42,856 bases of DNA from Caldithrix sp. (GCA_004356825.1 SMXC01000199.1:1-42856), one strand, 5' to 3'; shown: positions 29,214-39,031, numbered from the stretch's first letter. Notes: generated by a model from the sequence alone, not told the origin. Numbers and translations: made by a program.

Positions 29214-29636
29214 ATGTTAAGTAGTAATTTAAATATAGGTCTGGTGTCATGCATTGCATTATTTGCAATATGCAGTTGTACAACATCAAAAAATGGTGGT
29301 GTGGTGCAAAATTCCGATGGGCTTGAAATGGTTTACGTGGACAAAGTTGATTCCGGCCAGAGCATTTTCGAGGCTGAAAAATTACAGGTTAACATCAGTG
29401 GAAACTTACCCTCTCCGGCCTACACATTTGAGCGCTTCGCCGTCAAATTAAAAGGAAAAGCCATCGAGATTATACCGCTGGCCAAATTTGATGCAACTAA
29501 AATGGTGGTTCAGGTCTTGGTGCCGTTTCAGGAGGTATGCTCTGTTGAAAACCTGAAACCTGGAACGTATAACATTCTAGTCCGCGGTCGTGGCGACACG
29601 GTTGTAAAAGCCGAAAGTATACAGGTTAAGAAGTAA
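29214..29636 (+). CDS. Hypothetical small lipoprotein
   Basis: 140 aa with signal/lipobox-like 'LFAICSC'; no family recognised. Confidence 0.6.
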   Translation: MLSSNLNIGLVSCIALFAICSCTTSKNGGVVQNSDGLEMVYVDKVDSGQSIFEAEKLQVNISGNLPSPAYTFERFAVKLKGKAIEIIPLAKFDATKMVVQVLVPFQEVCSVENLKPGTYNILVRGRGDTVVKAESIQVKK

Positions 29637-29663
29637 CGTTAAATCTAATAATGGGCTGCCTCT

Positions 29664-30602
29664 TTGAGTAAAGTAGGATTTTATTCCCACAATGATTACT
29701 TAAAACACAAAACAGGCCCCGGTCATCCCGAACGCCCTGAACGGCTGCAATATCTTACTCAGCATTTAAAAAAGACCGATGTTTTTGCAGGACTAACTTT
29801 TTTATCTCCCAGCCTCTGCGACATTAACCGAATTAAACAAATTCATCCCGGAAATTATGTTGAAAACATACAAAACGCTTGCAAAAACAGATCACATTCT
29901 TTAGATTCTGATACGGTCGTTTGCGAGGATTCTTATGAGACTGCGCTTTTGGCGGCGGGAGCGGTGGTAGATGCCTGTGATGCGATTGTTGAAGGAGCAT
30001 TGGAAAGTGCCTTCTGCGCTGTTCGGCCACCAGGTCATCACGCTGAACCTGCAAAAGCGATGGGGTTTTGTTTGTTCAACAATGTGGCGATTGCCGCCAG
30101 ATATTTACAGGCTCAGCATTCGATTAAAAAAGTCTGTATCATTGATTGGGATGTTCACCATGGTAACGGCACTCAAAGTGCCTTTTATGACGACCCGACG
30201 GTTTTTTACCTTAGTATCCATCAGCACCCGTTGTATCCCGGCACAGGATTAGCCGATGAGAAAGGTCAGGGCGAGGGAGCAGGAACGACGTTAAACTTTC
30301 CTTCTCCAGCCGGCTTTAGCGATAGAGAATACTTGCAGATGTTTGAAAATGATATCGCCCGGGCAGTCAGTAAATTTAAGCCCGAATTTATGTTGATTTC
30401 CGCAGGCTTTGATGCACACCAACATGATCCGCTGGCAAATATGAATGTCACTGAAGAGGGGTTTGCACGGATGACCCAGGTCGTGCATGATTTATCCAAA
30501 GAATTTTGTCAGGGAAGAATGATTTCGGTTTTGGAAGGCGGCTACGATTTGGATGCTCTGTCGCGAAGCGTGGAACATCACTTGCGAGTAATGTTAAAAT
30601 AA
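29664..30602 (+). CDS. Histone deacetylase / acetoin utilisation-like deacetylase family
   Basis: 'HPERPERLQYL', 'RPPGHHAEPAKAMGFCLFNNVAIAARYL', 'IIDWDVHHGNGTQSAFYDDP'; TTG start. Confidence 0.93.
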   Translation: MSKVGFYSHNDYLKHKTGPGHPERPERLQYLTQHLKKTDVFAGLTFLSPSLCDINRIKQIHPGNYVENIQNACKNRSHSLDSDTVVCEDSYETALLAAGAVVDACDAIVEGALESAFCAVRPPGHHAEPAKAMGFCLFNNVAIAARYLQAQHSIKKVCIIDWDVHHGNGTQSAFYDDPTVFYLSIHQHPLYPGTGLADEKGQGEGAGTTLNFPSPAGFSDREYLQMFENDIARAVSKFKPEFMLISAGFDAHQHDPLANMNVTEEGFARMTQVVHDLSKEFCQGRMISVLEGGYDLDALSRSVEHHLRVMLK

Positions 30603-30629
30603 AAATAATTTTTATGGGATACTTGAAGA

Positions 30630-31316
30630 GTGTTCGAATTTGAGAAAAATATTGGGTTAAAGCCGGGCGATACTTTTGCGCATCTCGAGGTAAGAAAAAA
30701 GATGATAAGGAGTCAAATTATCGCTCGAGGCGTAAAAAATCCGGCAGTACTCAAAGCCTTAGAAAAGGTGCCGCGCCATAGATTCGTGAACGAGAGTTTA
30801 GAAAACTCGGCTTATGATGATGCTCCGTTGCCGATTGGAGAGGGACAAACGATTTCACAGCCATTTATTATCGCATACATGACTGCCGCTTTAGAACTCA
30901 AGGGCGGCGAAAAAATTCTGGAGGTCGGCGCCGGGTCAGGCTATCAGGCGGCCGTTTTATCTGAAATTGTTGGGCAAGTTTATACGATTGAAATCAATGA
31001 AAATTTAGCGATAGATGTTGCTATGCGGTTAAAAAAAATAGGCTGCCATAATGTTTCACTGAAATTTGGGAACGGCTATAAAGGCTGGCCTGAACATGCA
31101 CCTTTTGACGGTATCATCGTCACGGCCGCACCGAATGCAATTCCACAGTCTTTAGTTGAGCAACTCAAAATAGGCGGGAAAATGGTCATTCCCGTAGGTA
31201 AGACCAACCAGGATTTGATTGTCGTCACAAAATTTCCGGACGGATCTGTTAAAAAAGAATCACGAATTCCGGTACGATTTGTCCCGATGATTCGTGAGAC
31301 CGAAAATGAAGAATAG
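30630..31316 (+). CDS. pcm: Protein-L-isoaspartate O-methyltransferase
   Basis: 'MIRSQIIARGVKNPAVLKALEKVPRHRFV', 'LEVGAGSGYQAAVLSEI'. Confidence 0.95.
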   Translation: MFEFEKNIGLKPGDTFAHLEVRKKMIRSQIIARGVKNPAVLKALEKVPRHRFVNESLENSAYDDAPLPIGEGQTISQPFIIAYMTAALELKGGEKILEVGAGSGYQAAVLSEIVGQVYTIEINENLAIDVAMRLKKIGCHNVSLKFGNGYKGWPEHAPFDGIIVTAAPNAIPQSLVEQLKIGGKMVIPVGKTNQDLIVVTKFPDGSVKKESRIPVRFVPMIRETENEE

Positions 31317-31322
31317 TGCTGA

Positions 31323-31961
31323 ATGAGAAAATTGATAACCGAGCACGATGTCATTGATGCCTCTAGAAAGCAGAAAACCGAGCTGACCGTTTCGCCTAAT
31401 TGTATTGTAACCCCTTCTGCTCGAGACGCAGCCGCTATTCGAGGGATCAGAATCCTTAAAAAAGAAATAACGGATACCTCCCCAACTCAGCAACTCTCCC
31501 CGAAAGTTCAATTCTCAGGCAAAATAATTATTGGTTCGGATCACGGCGGCTTTGAGTTAAAAGACATACTCAAAAACTATCTAACTGAATTGGGTTGGGA
31601 ATTCGATGATGTGGGCACGCATTCAACTGAGTCCGTGGACTACCCGGACTTTGCTTATGCAGTTGCTGAAAAAGTTACAAATGACGCAGGATTATTAGGT
31701 ATCATTATAGATGGAGCCGGTGTCGGCTCCGCGATGGCCGCAAATAAAGTTTGTGGAATTCGAGCGGCTTCGTGTCAGGATACTTACACTGCCAGAAATA
31801 GCCGACTTCATAATAATGCAAACGTTTTGACTCTCGGAAGTCGATCTCTTGGGATCGACGTTGCCAAAGAGATTGTAAAAACTTGGGTTGAGACTCGATT
31901 CGAGGGTGGTCGGCACCAAGCCAGGGTTAATAAAATCATGGCAATCGAAAAGAAGAAATAA
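31323..31961 (+). CDS. RpiB/LacA/LacB-family isomerase with N-terminal extension
   Basis: 'IIIGSDHGGFELKDILKNYL', 'GVGSAMAANKVCGIRAASCQDTYTARNSRLHNNANVLTLGSR', 'FEGGRHQARV'. Confidence 0.9.
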   Translation: MRKLITEHDVIDASRKQKTELTVSPNCIVTPSARDAAAIRGIRILKKEITDTSPTQQLSPKVQFSGKIIIGSDHGGFELKDILKNYLTELGWEFDDVGTHSTESVDYPDFAYAVAEKVTNDAGLLGIIIDGAGVGSAMAANKVCGIRAASCQDTYTARNSRLHNNANVLTLGSRSLGIDVAKEIVKTWVETRFEGGRHQARVNKIMAIEKKK

Positions 31962-32165
31962 GCTAAAGCAAGAGATTGAATATTCAGGGAATCCTTTTAT
32001 GGTCTCAGCGGCCATTGTAAATCTGTTTGATTGTTTAGCATAAAGAAGATATTTGCGGGTACCATTCTCAAACCGAAACCTTGTTACCGTTTTTACGTTA
32101 ACCCAGTTAGAGTGCAGCCCAGTTTTTGATAACCAAAAATTAAAAGGAATTAGCTGAGAAATAAT

Positions 32166-32954
32166 ATGGCAGATAAAAAAAAGACCGGGGGTAGTGTAAT
32201 AAAAGCAGGTGAGGCTAAAAGAGAGTCGCGAAAGAGAATTTATCGATCACAAAGTGATAAAGTGATCGGTGGGGTTTGCGGTGGCTTTGCAGAGTATTTT
32301 AATATCGATGCATTAATCATTCGGATTATTTGGGCTGTTGCGTTTTTTGTGGGCGGTGTCGGCTTTTTGGCTTACATAGCGTGCTGGATTATCATCCCTG
32401 AAAACCCATCTCAAGCAAAAGACAAAGAAAAGTCTGATGGCAAAACGACTAACACTTCTTTAGTTTGGGGTTTTGTCCTCATTCTTATCGGTGCATGTTT
32501 CTTGTTTAGGGAGTTTAATTGGTTTAATTTTTATCCTTTCCATTGGTCATGGCATGGGCCTGGTGGGTGGCTTTGGAATTTTCGATTTGATTTTCTTTTA
32601 CCAATCGCCCTTATCGTAATTGGAGTTATTTATCTTTTCAAGGTGAGTAAAAGTGATAAACAAACAAGCGAAGTTAAAAAGAAACAAACATCCGGAGGTG
32701 CGACAATGGCAAATAAATTGATGCGGTCAATAAATGATAAAATGATAGGTGGCGTGTGCGGAGGCCTCGCAGAACATTTTAATATCGACCCTTCCCTAGT
32801 AAGAGTTGGTTTTGTGCTGGTAACTTTTGCAAGTGGTATCCTTTTCGGCATTGTAGCCTATGTCGTCATGATGATAGTCGTACCAGAGGAAACCGTTATC
32901 GAAGCGTCCGGTACAGCTGCTAAAACAACTGCTGCTAAAACAAAAAGCAAATAA
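32166..32954 (+). CDS. Protein with two PspC domains
   Basis: 'RIYRSQSDKVIGGVCGGFAEYFNIDALIIRIIW' and 'LMRSINDKMIGGVCGGLAEHFNIDPSLVRVGFVL'. Confidence 0.92.
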   Translation: MADKKKTGGSVIKAGEAKRESRKRIYRSQSDKVIGGVCGGFAEYFNIDALIIRIIWAVAFFVGGVGFLAYIACWIIIPENPSQAKDKEKSDGKTTNTSLVWGFVLILIGACFLFREFNWFNFYPFHWSWHGPGGWLWNFRFDFLLPIALIVIGVIYLFKVSKSDKQTSEVKKKQTSGGATMANKLMRSINDKMIGGVCGGLAEHFNIDPSLVRVGFVLVTFASGILFGIVAYVVMMIVVPEETVIEASGTAAKTTAAKTKSK

Positions 32955-33025
32955 AACGTCTTCATGCAGGGCTTGGTCAGGCTGAGTAAAAGATAAATGG
33001 GCGATTAATTTTTACGGAGAACAAA

Positions 33026-33538
33026 ATGGCTGAGAGGGAGAAATCTTTTATTCCTGGTGCCGTGCTAATTATTATTGGTGTGGTTTTCTTATTCAATGAA
33101 CTCAATATTTTTAACTTTAGATGGCGATACCTGTATCCCATTTTAATGCTTGGCGGCAGTGCACTTTTTTTTGTTTCCATGTTTACTAAAAAGGAGAAGG
33201 GCGCTATTTTTCCCGCTACGGTTCTTCTGATATTAGGTTTGTTTTTTGCACTGCGCAATTTTGACATCTTTTCATTCGATTATTATTTTTATTACGTTCA
33301 AGACTTTTGGCCGATATTTTTAGTAGCCTTCGGCTCAGGATTTGTCGCCTTATTTTTTGTTAGGTCTGAGGATTGGGGAGTGCTGATTCCCGGAGGCGTA
33401 TTGCTTTTTCTGGGTATGGTTTTCTTTCTTAGGAACAGCGGATTTATTTATTGGCAAGATTTCGCTGACTATTGGCCTGTTGTGTTAATTATAATCGGGT
33501 TAAGTGTTGTTTTGAGCAGTTTAAGAAAAAAGACGTAA
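33026..33538 (+). CDS. Small multi-TM LiaF/DUF5668-like protein
   Basis: Repeated hydrophobic 'IPGAVLIIIGVVFLFNELNIF' / 'IPGGVLLFLGMVFFLRNSG' units; next to PspC gene. Confidence 0.7.
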   Translation: MAEREKSFIPGAVLIIIGVVFLFNELNIFNFRWRYLYPILMLGGSALFFVSMFTKKEKGAIFPATVLLILGLFFALRNFDIFSFDYYFYYVQDFWPIFLVAFGSGFVALFFVRSEDWGVLIPGGVLLFLGMVFFLRNSGFIYWQDFADYWPVVLIIIGLSVVLSSLRKKT

Positions 33539-33569
33539 TAGTTTTTGTTATTCTTATTGCAAGAGTTCA

Positions 33570-33593
33570 GGCTCCTTTTTAGGAGCCTTTTTT
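33570..33593 (+). terminator. Intrinsic terminator
   Basis: GGCTCCT-tttt-AGGAGCC stem (33570-33587) followed by TTTTTT. Confidence 0.9.
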
Positions 33594-33662
33594 GTTTTAA
33601 TTGTCTTGACTGGATCAGCAGTGCTGTTTATCTTGTGAAGAAATTAATAGAACGATTGAATT

Positions 33663-34616
33663 ATGAAGGCGCTTTATTTCCAAAATTCATTGGTTTTAAA
33701 AGAAATTTCCATTCCGGTTTTTCACGAAAATGAAGCCTTGGTTAAAGTGAAAATTGCCGGCATCTGTAACACCGACCTGGAATTGGTGAAGGGCTATATG
33801 GGATTTGAAGGAGTACTTGGCCATGAGTTCGTCGGCAGGGTTGAGAAAGCTGCAGAGCAAGAATGGGTTGGCAAACGTGTCTGTGGTGAGATAAATTTTG
33901 GCTGCGGGGAATGTTTCTATTGCAAAAGTGGCTTAAGCCGTCATTGTCCGAAGCGAACTGTATTGGGAATTCTTAATCAAAATGGCGCATTTGCCGAATA
34001 CGTCATTTTACCCATTAAAAATCTGCATGAAATTCCTCAAACCATTCCAGATTCTGCTGCGGTTTTTGTCGAACCGTTGGCAGCAGCTTTGGAAATTTTG
34101 GAGCAGATTCAAGTTGAGCGAAATCAGGATGTCGTTGTGATTGGTGATGGAAAATTAGGTCTACTGATTTGCCAGGTTCTTCAGTTGACCGGATGCGACC
34201 TCAGGCTTGTTGGTAAACACCCTAAAAAACTTTCTTTAGCACAATCCTGGGGAATCAAAACAGACAAGCTCAATGCGGCGGATGATCATAAAGTTGATAT
34301 TGTAGTTGAGGCTTCGGGTTCACCAAGCGGATTTTCGACCGCCATGCAGCTTGTGCGTCCGCGGGGCACACTTGTGTTGAAAAGCACTTACACTGATAAT
34401 TTGGAATTAGATGCGGCGCCAATCGTTATTGATGAAATCACAATTATTGGCTCCCGATGCGGTCCTTTTGACTCTGCAATCAAAACTTTAGAAAATAACT
34501 TGGTTAAAGTCGAAGGCTTAATCGATCAAACTTACCCATTTAGCCAGGCTTTGCAGGCATTTGAGCATGCAAAACAGCGAGATAGTATGAAAATTATTTT
34601 AGACTTCGATGAATAA
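33663..34616 (+). CDS. Zinc-dependent MDR alcohol dehydrogenase-like protein
   Basis: 'GICNTDLELVKGYMGFEGVLGHEFVG', 'CGECFYCKSGLSRHCPKR', 'VVIGDGKLGLLICQVL'. Confidence 0.9.
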   Translation: MKALYFQNSLVLKEISIPVFHENEALVKVKIAGICNTDLELVKGYMGFEGVLGHEFVGRVEKAAEQEWVGKRVCGEINFGCGECFYCKSGLSRHCPKRTVLGILNQNGAFAEYVILPIKNLHEIPQTIPDSAAVFVEPLAAALEILEQIQVERNQDVVVIGDGKLGLLICQVLQLTGCDLRLVGKHPKKLSLAQSWGIKTDKLNAADDHKVDIVVEASGSPSGFSTAMQLVRPRGTLVLKSTYTDNLELDAAPIVIDEITIIGSRCGPFDSAIKTLENNLVKVEGLIDQTYPFSQALQAFEHAKQRDSMKIILDFDE

Positions 34617-35691
34617 AATATTAGTCGAATTAGGCAAGAATGCTTATCCGGTATTTATCGGCGAAGGTATTCTGGAAAACCTGGGGGAGATGCTAAATCT
34701 ATATAACCTCTCCGGGCAAGTTGTGGTTATTTCGGATTTAAATGTTCATAAACATTATGGTGAAGCTCTCACTAAAAGTCTAAATTTCTCCAAAAAAGCC
34801 AGCCATTTGATATTTATTCATGGCGGTGAGAGGTCAAAATCATTCCGTACAATAGAAAAAATATTGACTCAAATGTTGGAGCTTGGATGTGATAGGAATA
34901 GCGTAGTGTTAGCTTTTGGTGGCGGTGTAGTTGGGGATATTGCCGGGTTTGTGGCCTCCGTTTATAAACGCGGTATACCCTATTTACAGGTTCCCACAAC
35001 GCTTTTAGCACAAGTAGATTCGAGTCTCGGGGGAAAGACCGGTGTAAACCATCCGCTCGGCAAAAATATGATTGGAACATTCTATCAACCTAAAATGGTA
35101 TGGACGGATTTGACGGTTTTACAAACGTTACCGAAGCGGGAAATTGTTTGTGGTCTTGGGGAAATTATCAAATATGGTGTAATAAAGGATGCGGAATTGT
35201 TCAAGTTGGTGGAAGACAGGCTGCACGAAATCGTTGCACTTGATTTAGAACTCTTGCAGGAAATTGTTCTGCGCTGCTGTCAAATTAAAGCTGGAATTGT
35301 TGCTGAGGACGAGAAAGAGACCGGCCCCAGGATGGTTCTGAATTTTGGCCACACAATCGGGCATGCACTGGAGGCGGAGATGGGATATAAAAAGATCTCT
35401 CACGGGGAGGCCGTGCTGCTGGGGATGTTGGCAGAAAGCAGAATGGCGTTGAATTTGAATATATTAGACATAGGTGACTTTCAACGCATCGAAAGATTGA
35501 TCTCAAGATTTGAGTTGAGCGGAAAACTAAACAGGGTCGAAGTTGGCAGACTTCTGAAATTTATTAAAGCTGACAAGAAATCCTCATCCGGCCACACAAA
35601 ATTTGTTTTGCCGCGGAAAATTGGTGAAGTTGAAATAGTAGATGAAGTAAGCGAGGATTTGATTAGATCGAGTCTGGCCCCGATTCTTTAG
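34609..35691 (+). CDS. aroB: 3-dehydroquinate synthase
   Basis: 'LAFGGGVVGDIAGFVASVYKRGIPYLQVPTTLLAQVDSSLGGKTGVNHPLGKNMIGTFYQP', 'LNFGHTIGHALEAEMGY'. Confidence 0.95.
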   Translation: MNKILVELGKNAYPVFIGEGILENLGEMLNLYNLSGQVVVISDLNVHKHYGEALTKSLNFSKKASHLIFIHGGERSKSFRTIEKILTQMLELGCDRNSVVLAFGGGVVGDIAGFVASVYKRGIPYLQVPTTLLAQVDSSLGGKTGVNHPLGKNMIGTFYQPKMVWTDLTVLQTLPKREIVCGLGEIIKYGVIKDAELFKLVEDRLHEIVALDLELLQEIVLRCCQIKAGIVAEDEKETGPRMVLNFGHTIGHALEAEMGYKKISHGEAVLLGMLAESRMALNLNILDIGDFQRIERLISRFELSGKLNRVEVGRLLKFIKADKKSSSGHTKFVLPRKIGEVEIVDEVSEDLIRSSLAPIL

Positions 35692-35703
35692 TCGGTTACA
35701 GGT

Positions 35704-35751
35704 CAATCTTTGCACAAAAGCAGGAAATTTCAGCGAGAGGCGCAAAGATTG
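35704..35751. repeat. 10 bp perfect inverted repeat downstream of aroB
   Basis: CAATCTTTGC (35704-35713) / GCAAAGATTG (35742-35751). Confidence 0.8.
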
Positions 35752-36008
35752 GGCAGAGAAAAGAGAGAAAATCCACTCAGCAAGAAAAAGATAATTTTGA
35801 TTTTTTAAGCATGCCGCATAAAGATATTATGCTTCCCGAAAAACTTTGCGTTTTCTTCGCGTCTCTGCGACTTTGCGTGCGTTGTCTTTTGGGTTGCGGC
35901 TTGTCCGCGTGAGGATTTTGAATGAATTGGGACTTATGTGTGGCAGGATCTGCGTCTCAGATTGTTCAAGTTGCATGAGCAAAGTTTAAAGGGCGCGAAC
36001 ATTTTTAG

Positions 36009-37258
36009 CTATCGCTGCAACTTTTTTATCTCGAGTTCTGCATGCAAAATTTGTTTGTAGTACTGCGTTGGCGCATTATTTAAGAAATTTTGAAAAGCAC
36101 GAACTGCCTGCTTTGGTTGCCGTAAGCTTTTGTGGGCGTACCCCTTCCAGTAGTAAGCCCAAAAATATCGCTGGTCCAGTTCAATGACTCTGTTAAATTC
36201 AATTATCGCCTTTTTATATTTGTCTGATAGCTCTCCGCTATTTTGAAGCTAAGTTTCGTATCTTTTGGACTGAGTTTGAGCGCCGCCCGAAAGTCAGTGG
36301 TGGCCTTAGTATAGTGACGTCTGGCACTATGCAGCAAAGCACGCTGATAATAAGCTTCTTTGAAATCAGGATTGCTTTCAATGCAATGTTTAAAGTCTTT
36401 CAACGCTTTTGTGTATGATTTGAGTTTTTTGTACGCCCGGGCACGACTCAAATATGAGTTCAAATACTCCGGATCGATTTCAATAGCTCGATCGAAATCC
36501 GCGATGGCTTTACGGTATGACTTCTTTTGTATCCTTTCAACGCCACGATTATGATAGGCCTCAATCACGACTGTGCTGTGCTCCCAGTCTGGATGGCGGC
36601 GAATGGCAATTTCAAAGTCCTTGATTGCTTTGTCATACTCTCTCTGCAAGCAGTAGGTGAATCCCCGCTCAAAGTAACCAAAGCCATAAGCCGGGTCCAG
36701 CGTGATCGCCCGGGTCATATCTGCGATTGCTTCCTCAGACCGAGAGAGTTTTGCATAAAACTTTGCCCGGAAGATGTATGGCAAAGCGATATCCGGTGCA
36801 AGATTTATAGCTTGTGTAAACGCTTTTTCGGCCTTTTCATAGTTTTCCCGGCTGACTAGAATGTCTGCGTGAATGATGTGAGCCGGGAAGTAGCCCTCGT
36901 TTTGTTTCACAACTTTGTTTATTTGCTTTAGGGCTTTCTTTGATTTGGCATTTAATTCCTCATGGACGGCTTTGAAAATATTTGCGGCATTCTTTTTTTT
37001 GAGCCGATTGTTAGTCACATCGTTGAGAATAGTCAAATATAGCGAGGATGTGTGATGGGCTTGCCAAAACCTTGAAGATTCCTCAAACTTTTTTCTGGCC
37101 GGGTCAAATTTTTTCTTTTTGGACAGTTTAACACCTTCACTTAACGCAGTATTGTTGGCAAAGGAATCAACTAAGCCGTTTGAGCCCGGGCTATAAATTG
37201 GTAAAAAGGCTAATAAGAAGAAGAATGGAGTTGCTGCAAGAGTTACTTTTAATTTCAT
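36009..37258 (-). pseudogene. Secreted TPR-repeat protein frameshifted near the C-terminus
   Basis: ORF 36203-37258 ends '...LSFKIAESYQTNIKRR*'; another - frame (36009 to about 36245) continues 'DKYKKAIIEFNRVIELDQRYFWAYYWKGYAHKSLRQPKQAVRAFQNFLNN'. Confidence 0.8.
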
Positions 37259-37987
37259 GTGCTGTCCTTTTTTCTCGCTGATTCTGTATTCAAGACCCGC
37301 CTGTTCCCCAATTTGCTATACCAATCCCTCCTATGATTAACGCTGGAAATGCTAAAGGGTGAGAATAGAGGTGAAGTTAAAAAAGTGGTGATTTTCCGAT
37401 AACTGCATTATTCCGTGCTTAAAAGCATGTTAACTCATTGAAACAATTTTATATTAAGGATTTCTGTTTTAAGAAGCAAGATTTTTTGGGGAAGGGTGGG
37501 TTAATCCTTGCGGTTTTCTTCTACGCTATGCTCTTTAACAATGTCTCAGGAGAGCAATGATTCGCGGATAAGTTCCCCGGAAGCAAAGACAATAATTAGG
37601 ATACCCAGGCAGGTCAAAATTAAAACATTTTCTCAGCCAGTTTGTGCCGCTGGAGAGTGAGGCCGCCCAGGAGACTTGCGAGAGAGAACAGGCCGAAACT
37701 GAAGTAGAGACAACCAGGACATTTCTAAAAAAACGGAACGCTTGAGGAGTTTATGCACGGCGAGTGCAGCAGACTTCCTTTGTGCTCTGATAATGATGGA
37801 ACTCGTCGTGAATTCTGCTATATCGAATCGATGTAGACATGATCAAATAACGCAACTCCAGGCAGGAGCAGGAGGGGCGTTATCCAGGTGGCTGCGTTTT
37901 CCATTTATCGTTGAAATTCAACAAAAGGACATTAGCAGGGAATCAGGCGCTTATGTTTTTTTATTGAGAATCAGTTGTGTCTAATTT

Positions 37988-38017
37988 GATTTAACGATTT
38001 ACGATCTCTGATTTACA
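37988..38017 (-). repeat. Short tandem word repeat GATTTAMS
   Basis: GATTTAAC GATTTACG ATCTCT GATTTACA, 2 nt from the trhO stop codon. Confidence 0.7.
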
Positions 38018-38019
38018 AG

Positions 38020-38874
38020 CTACTTTTCTGCACAATCCGGACACGAAACTCCTGGCACAAACTCCGGCGATTGCTGCTCTTCAACCGTGACCGGCTTAAA
38101 ACAGCGAGCGCATTGAGCCGTTCCGGTTTCTGCTAATTGACTGTTAAGTGAAATCCGTTCGTCAAAAACAAAGCATTCGCCTTCAAAATGAGACTCGCCG
38201 CACGCTTCAAAATATTTTAAGATGCCGCCCTCAAGTTGATACACCTGCTTGAAGCCCTGCTGCTGCAGCAAAGGCGTGGCTTTCTCACAGCGGATGCCGC
38301 CGGTGCAGAACATCACCAGCGGTTTTTCTTTCAGTTCAGGATCTAATTTTCCGGCGGCGTCCGGGAAAGAACGAAATGATTTGATATCTAAATGGCGCGC
38401 CTTTTTGAAAGTTCCGAAATCAACTTCAAACCTGTTTCTCGTGTCCAGCAGAGTAATATTCCGCCCTTCATCAAGCCATCTTTTCAGCTCTTGCGGGGAA
38501 AGATGGGTGCCGTTTGATTGCTTCGGCTGAAGGGTTGCATCCATGGGGATGAGTTCATCTTTGATTTTCACCCGCATCCGTTTGAACGGCTGGCGATCGC
38601 TTAGACTGGTTTTGTAAGTCAAACCCGAAAACTCTCTGTGATAGAGAAAGCATTGCCAGAATATTTCGATATCTTTTTTAGGTCCGGCGAGAAATAAATT
38701 GATTCCCTCTTTGCTGAGTAAAATCGTGCCTTTTAGATTGCTCTTTTTTGACAAAGCATTTAATTCTTTTTTTAATTGAATGGGACGCTTGCCGGTCAGC
38801 GCAACGAATTTGTAAGCTGCGATGTTTAGAATTTTTACCCGGTTTGTTGTCATGTTGAAAGAATTATTAGCCAC
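38020..38874 (-). CDS. trhO: tRNA uridine(34) hydroxylase TrhO-like rhodanese protein (UPF0176/YceA family)
   Basis: 'VALTGKRPIQLKKELNALSKKSNLKGTILLSKEGINLFLAG', rhodanese 'VMFCTGGIRCEKATPLLQQQGF', C-terminal CxxC pairs. Confidence 0.9.
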   Translation of the reverse strand: MANNSFNMTTNRVKILNIAAYKFVALTGKRPIQLKKELNALSKKSNLKGTILLSKEGINLFLAGPKKDIEIFWQCFLYHREFSGLTYKTSLSDRQPFKRMRVKIKDELIPMDATLQPKQSNGTHLSPQELKRWLDEGRNITLLDTRNRFEVDFGTFKKARHLDIKSFRSFPDAAGKLDPELKEKPLVMFCTGGIRCEKATPLLQQQGFKQVYQLEGGILKYFEACGESHFEGECFVFDERISLNSQLAETGTAQCARCFKPVTVEEQQSPEFVPGVSCPDCAEK

Positions 38875-39031
38875 AGATTCTCACGAATTCGCACCGATGA
38901 TTGTGAAACATTAAAGTTTTTTACTTATAACGACTAGCATCACAAGTTGCTGGCCCGATGCGAAAATTTAAAAAAATGCACCAGCTATCTTTTTGAATTC
39001 AATTGTTAGGTACTTTCTAAGTTCCACTTTT

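Noticed and set aside
34609-35691. Possible specialised sugar-phosphate cyclase next to an MDR dehydrogenase (aminocyclitol-type cluster)
   Set aside because: The 'QVDSSLGGKTGVNHPLGKNMIGTFYQP' signature fits ordinary 3-dehydroquinate synthase and no other aminocyclitol genes are present.
37742-37984. 80 aa + strand ORF
   Set aside because: No recognisable domain, lies in an ORF-poor gap and opposes the local gene direction.
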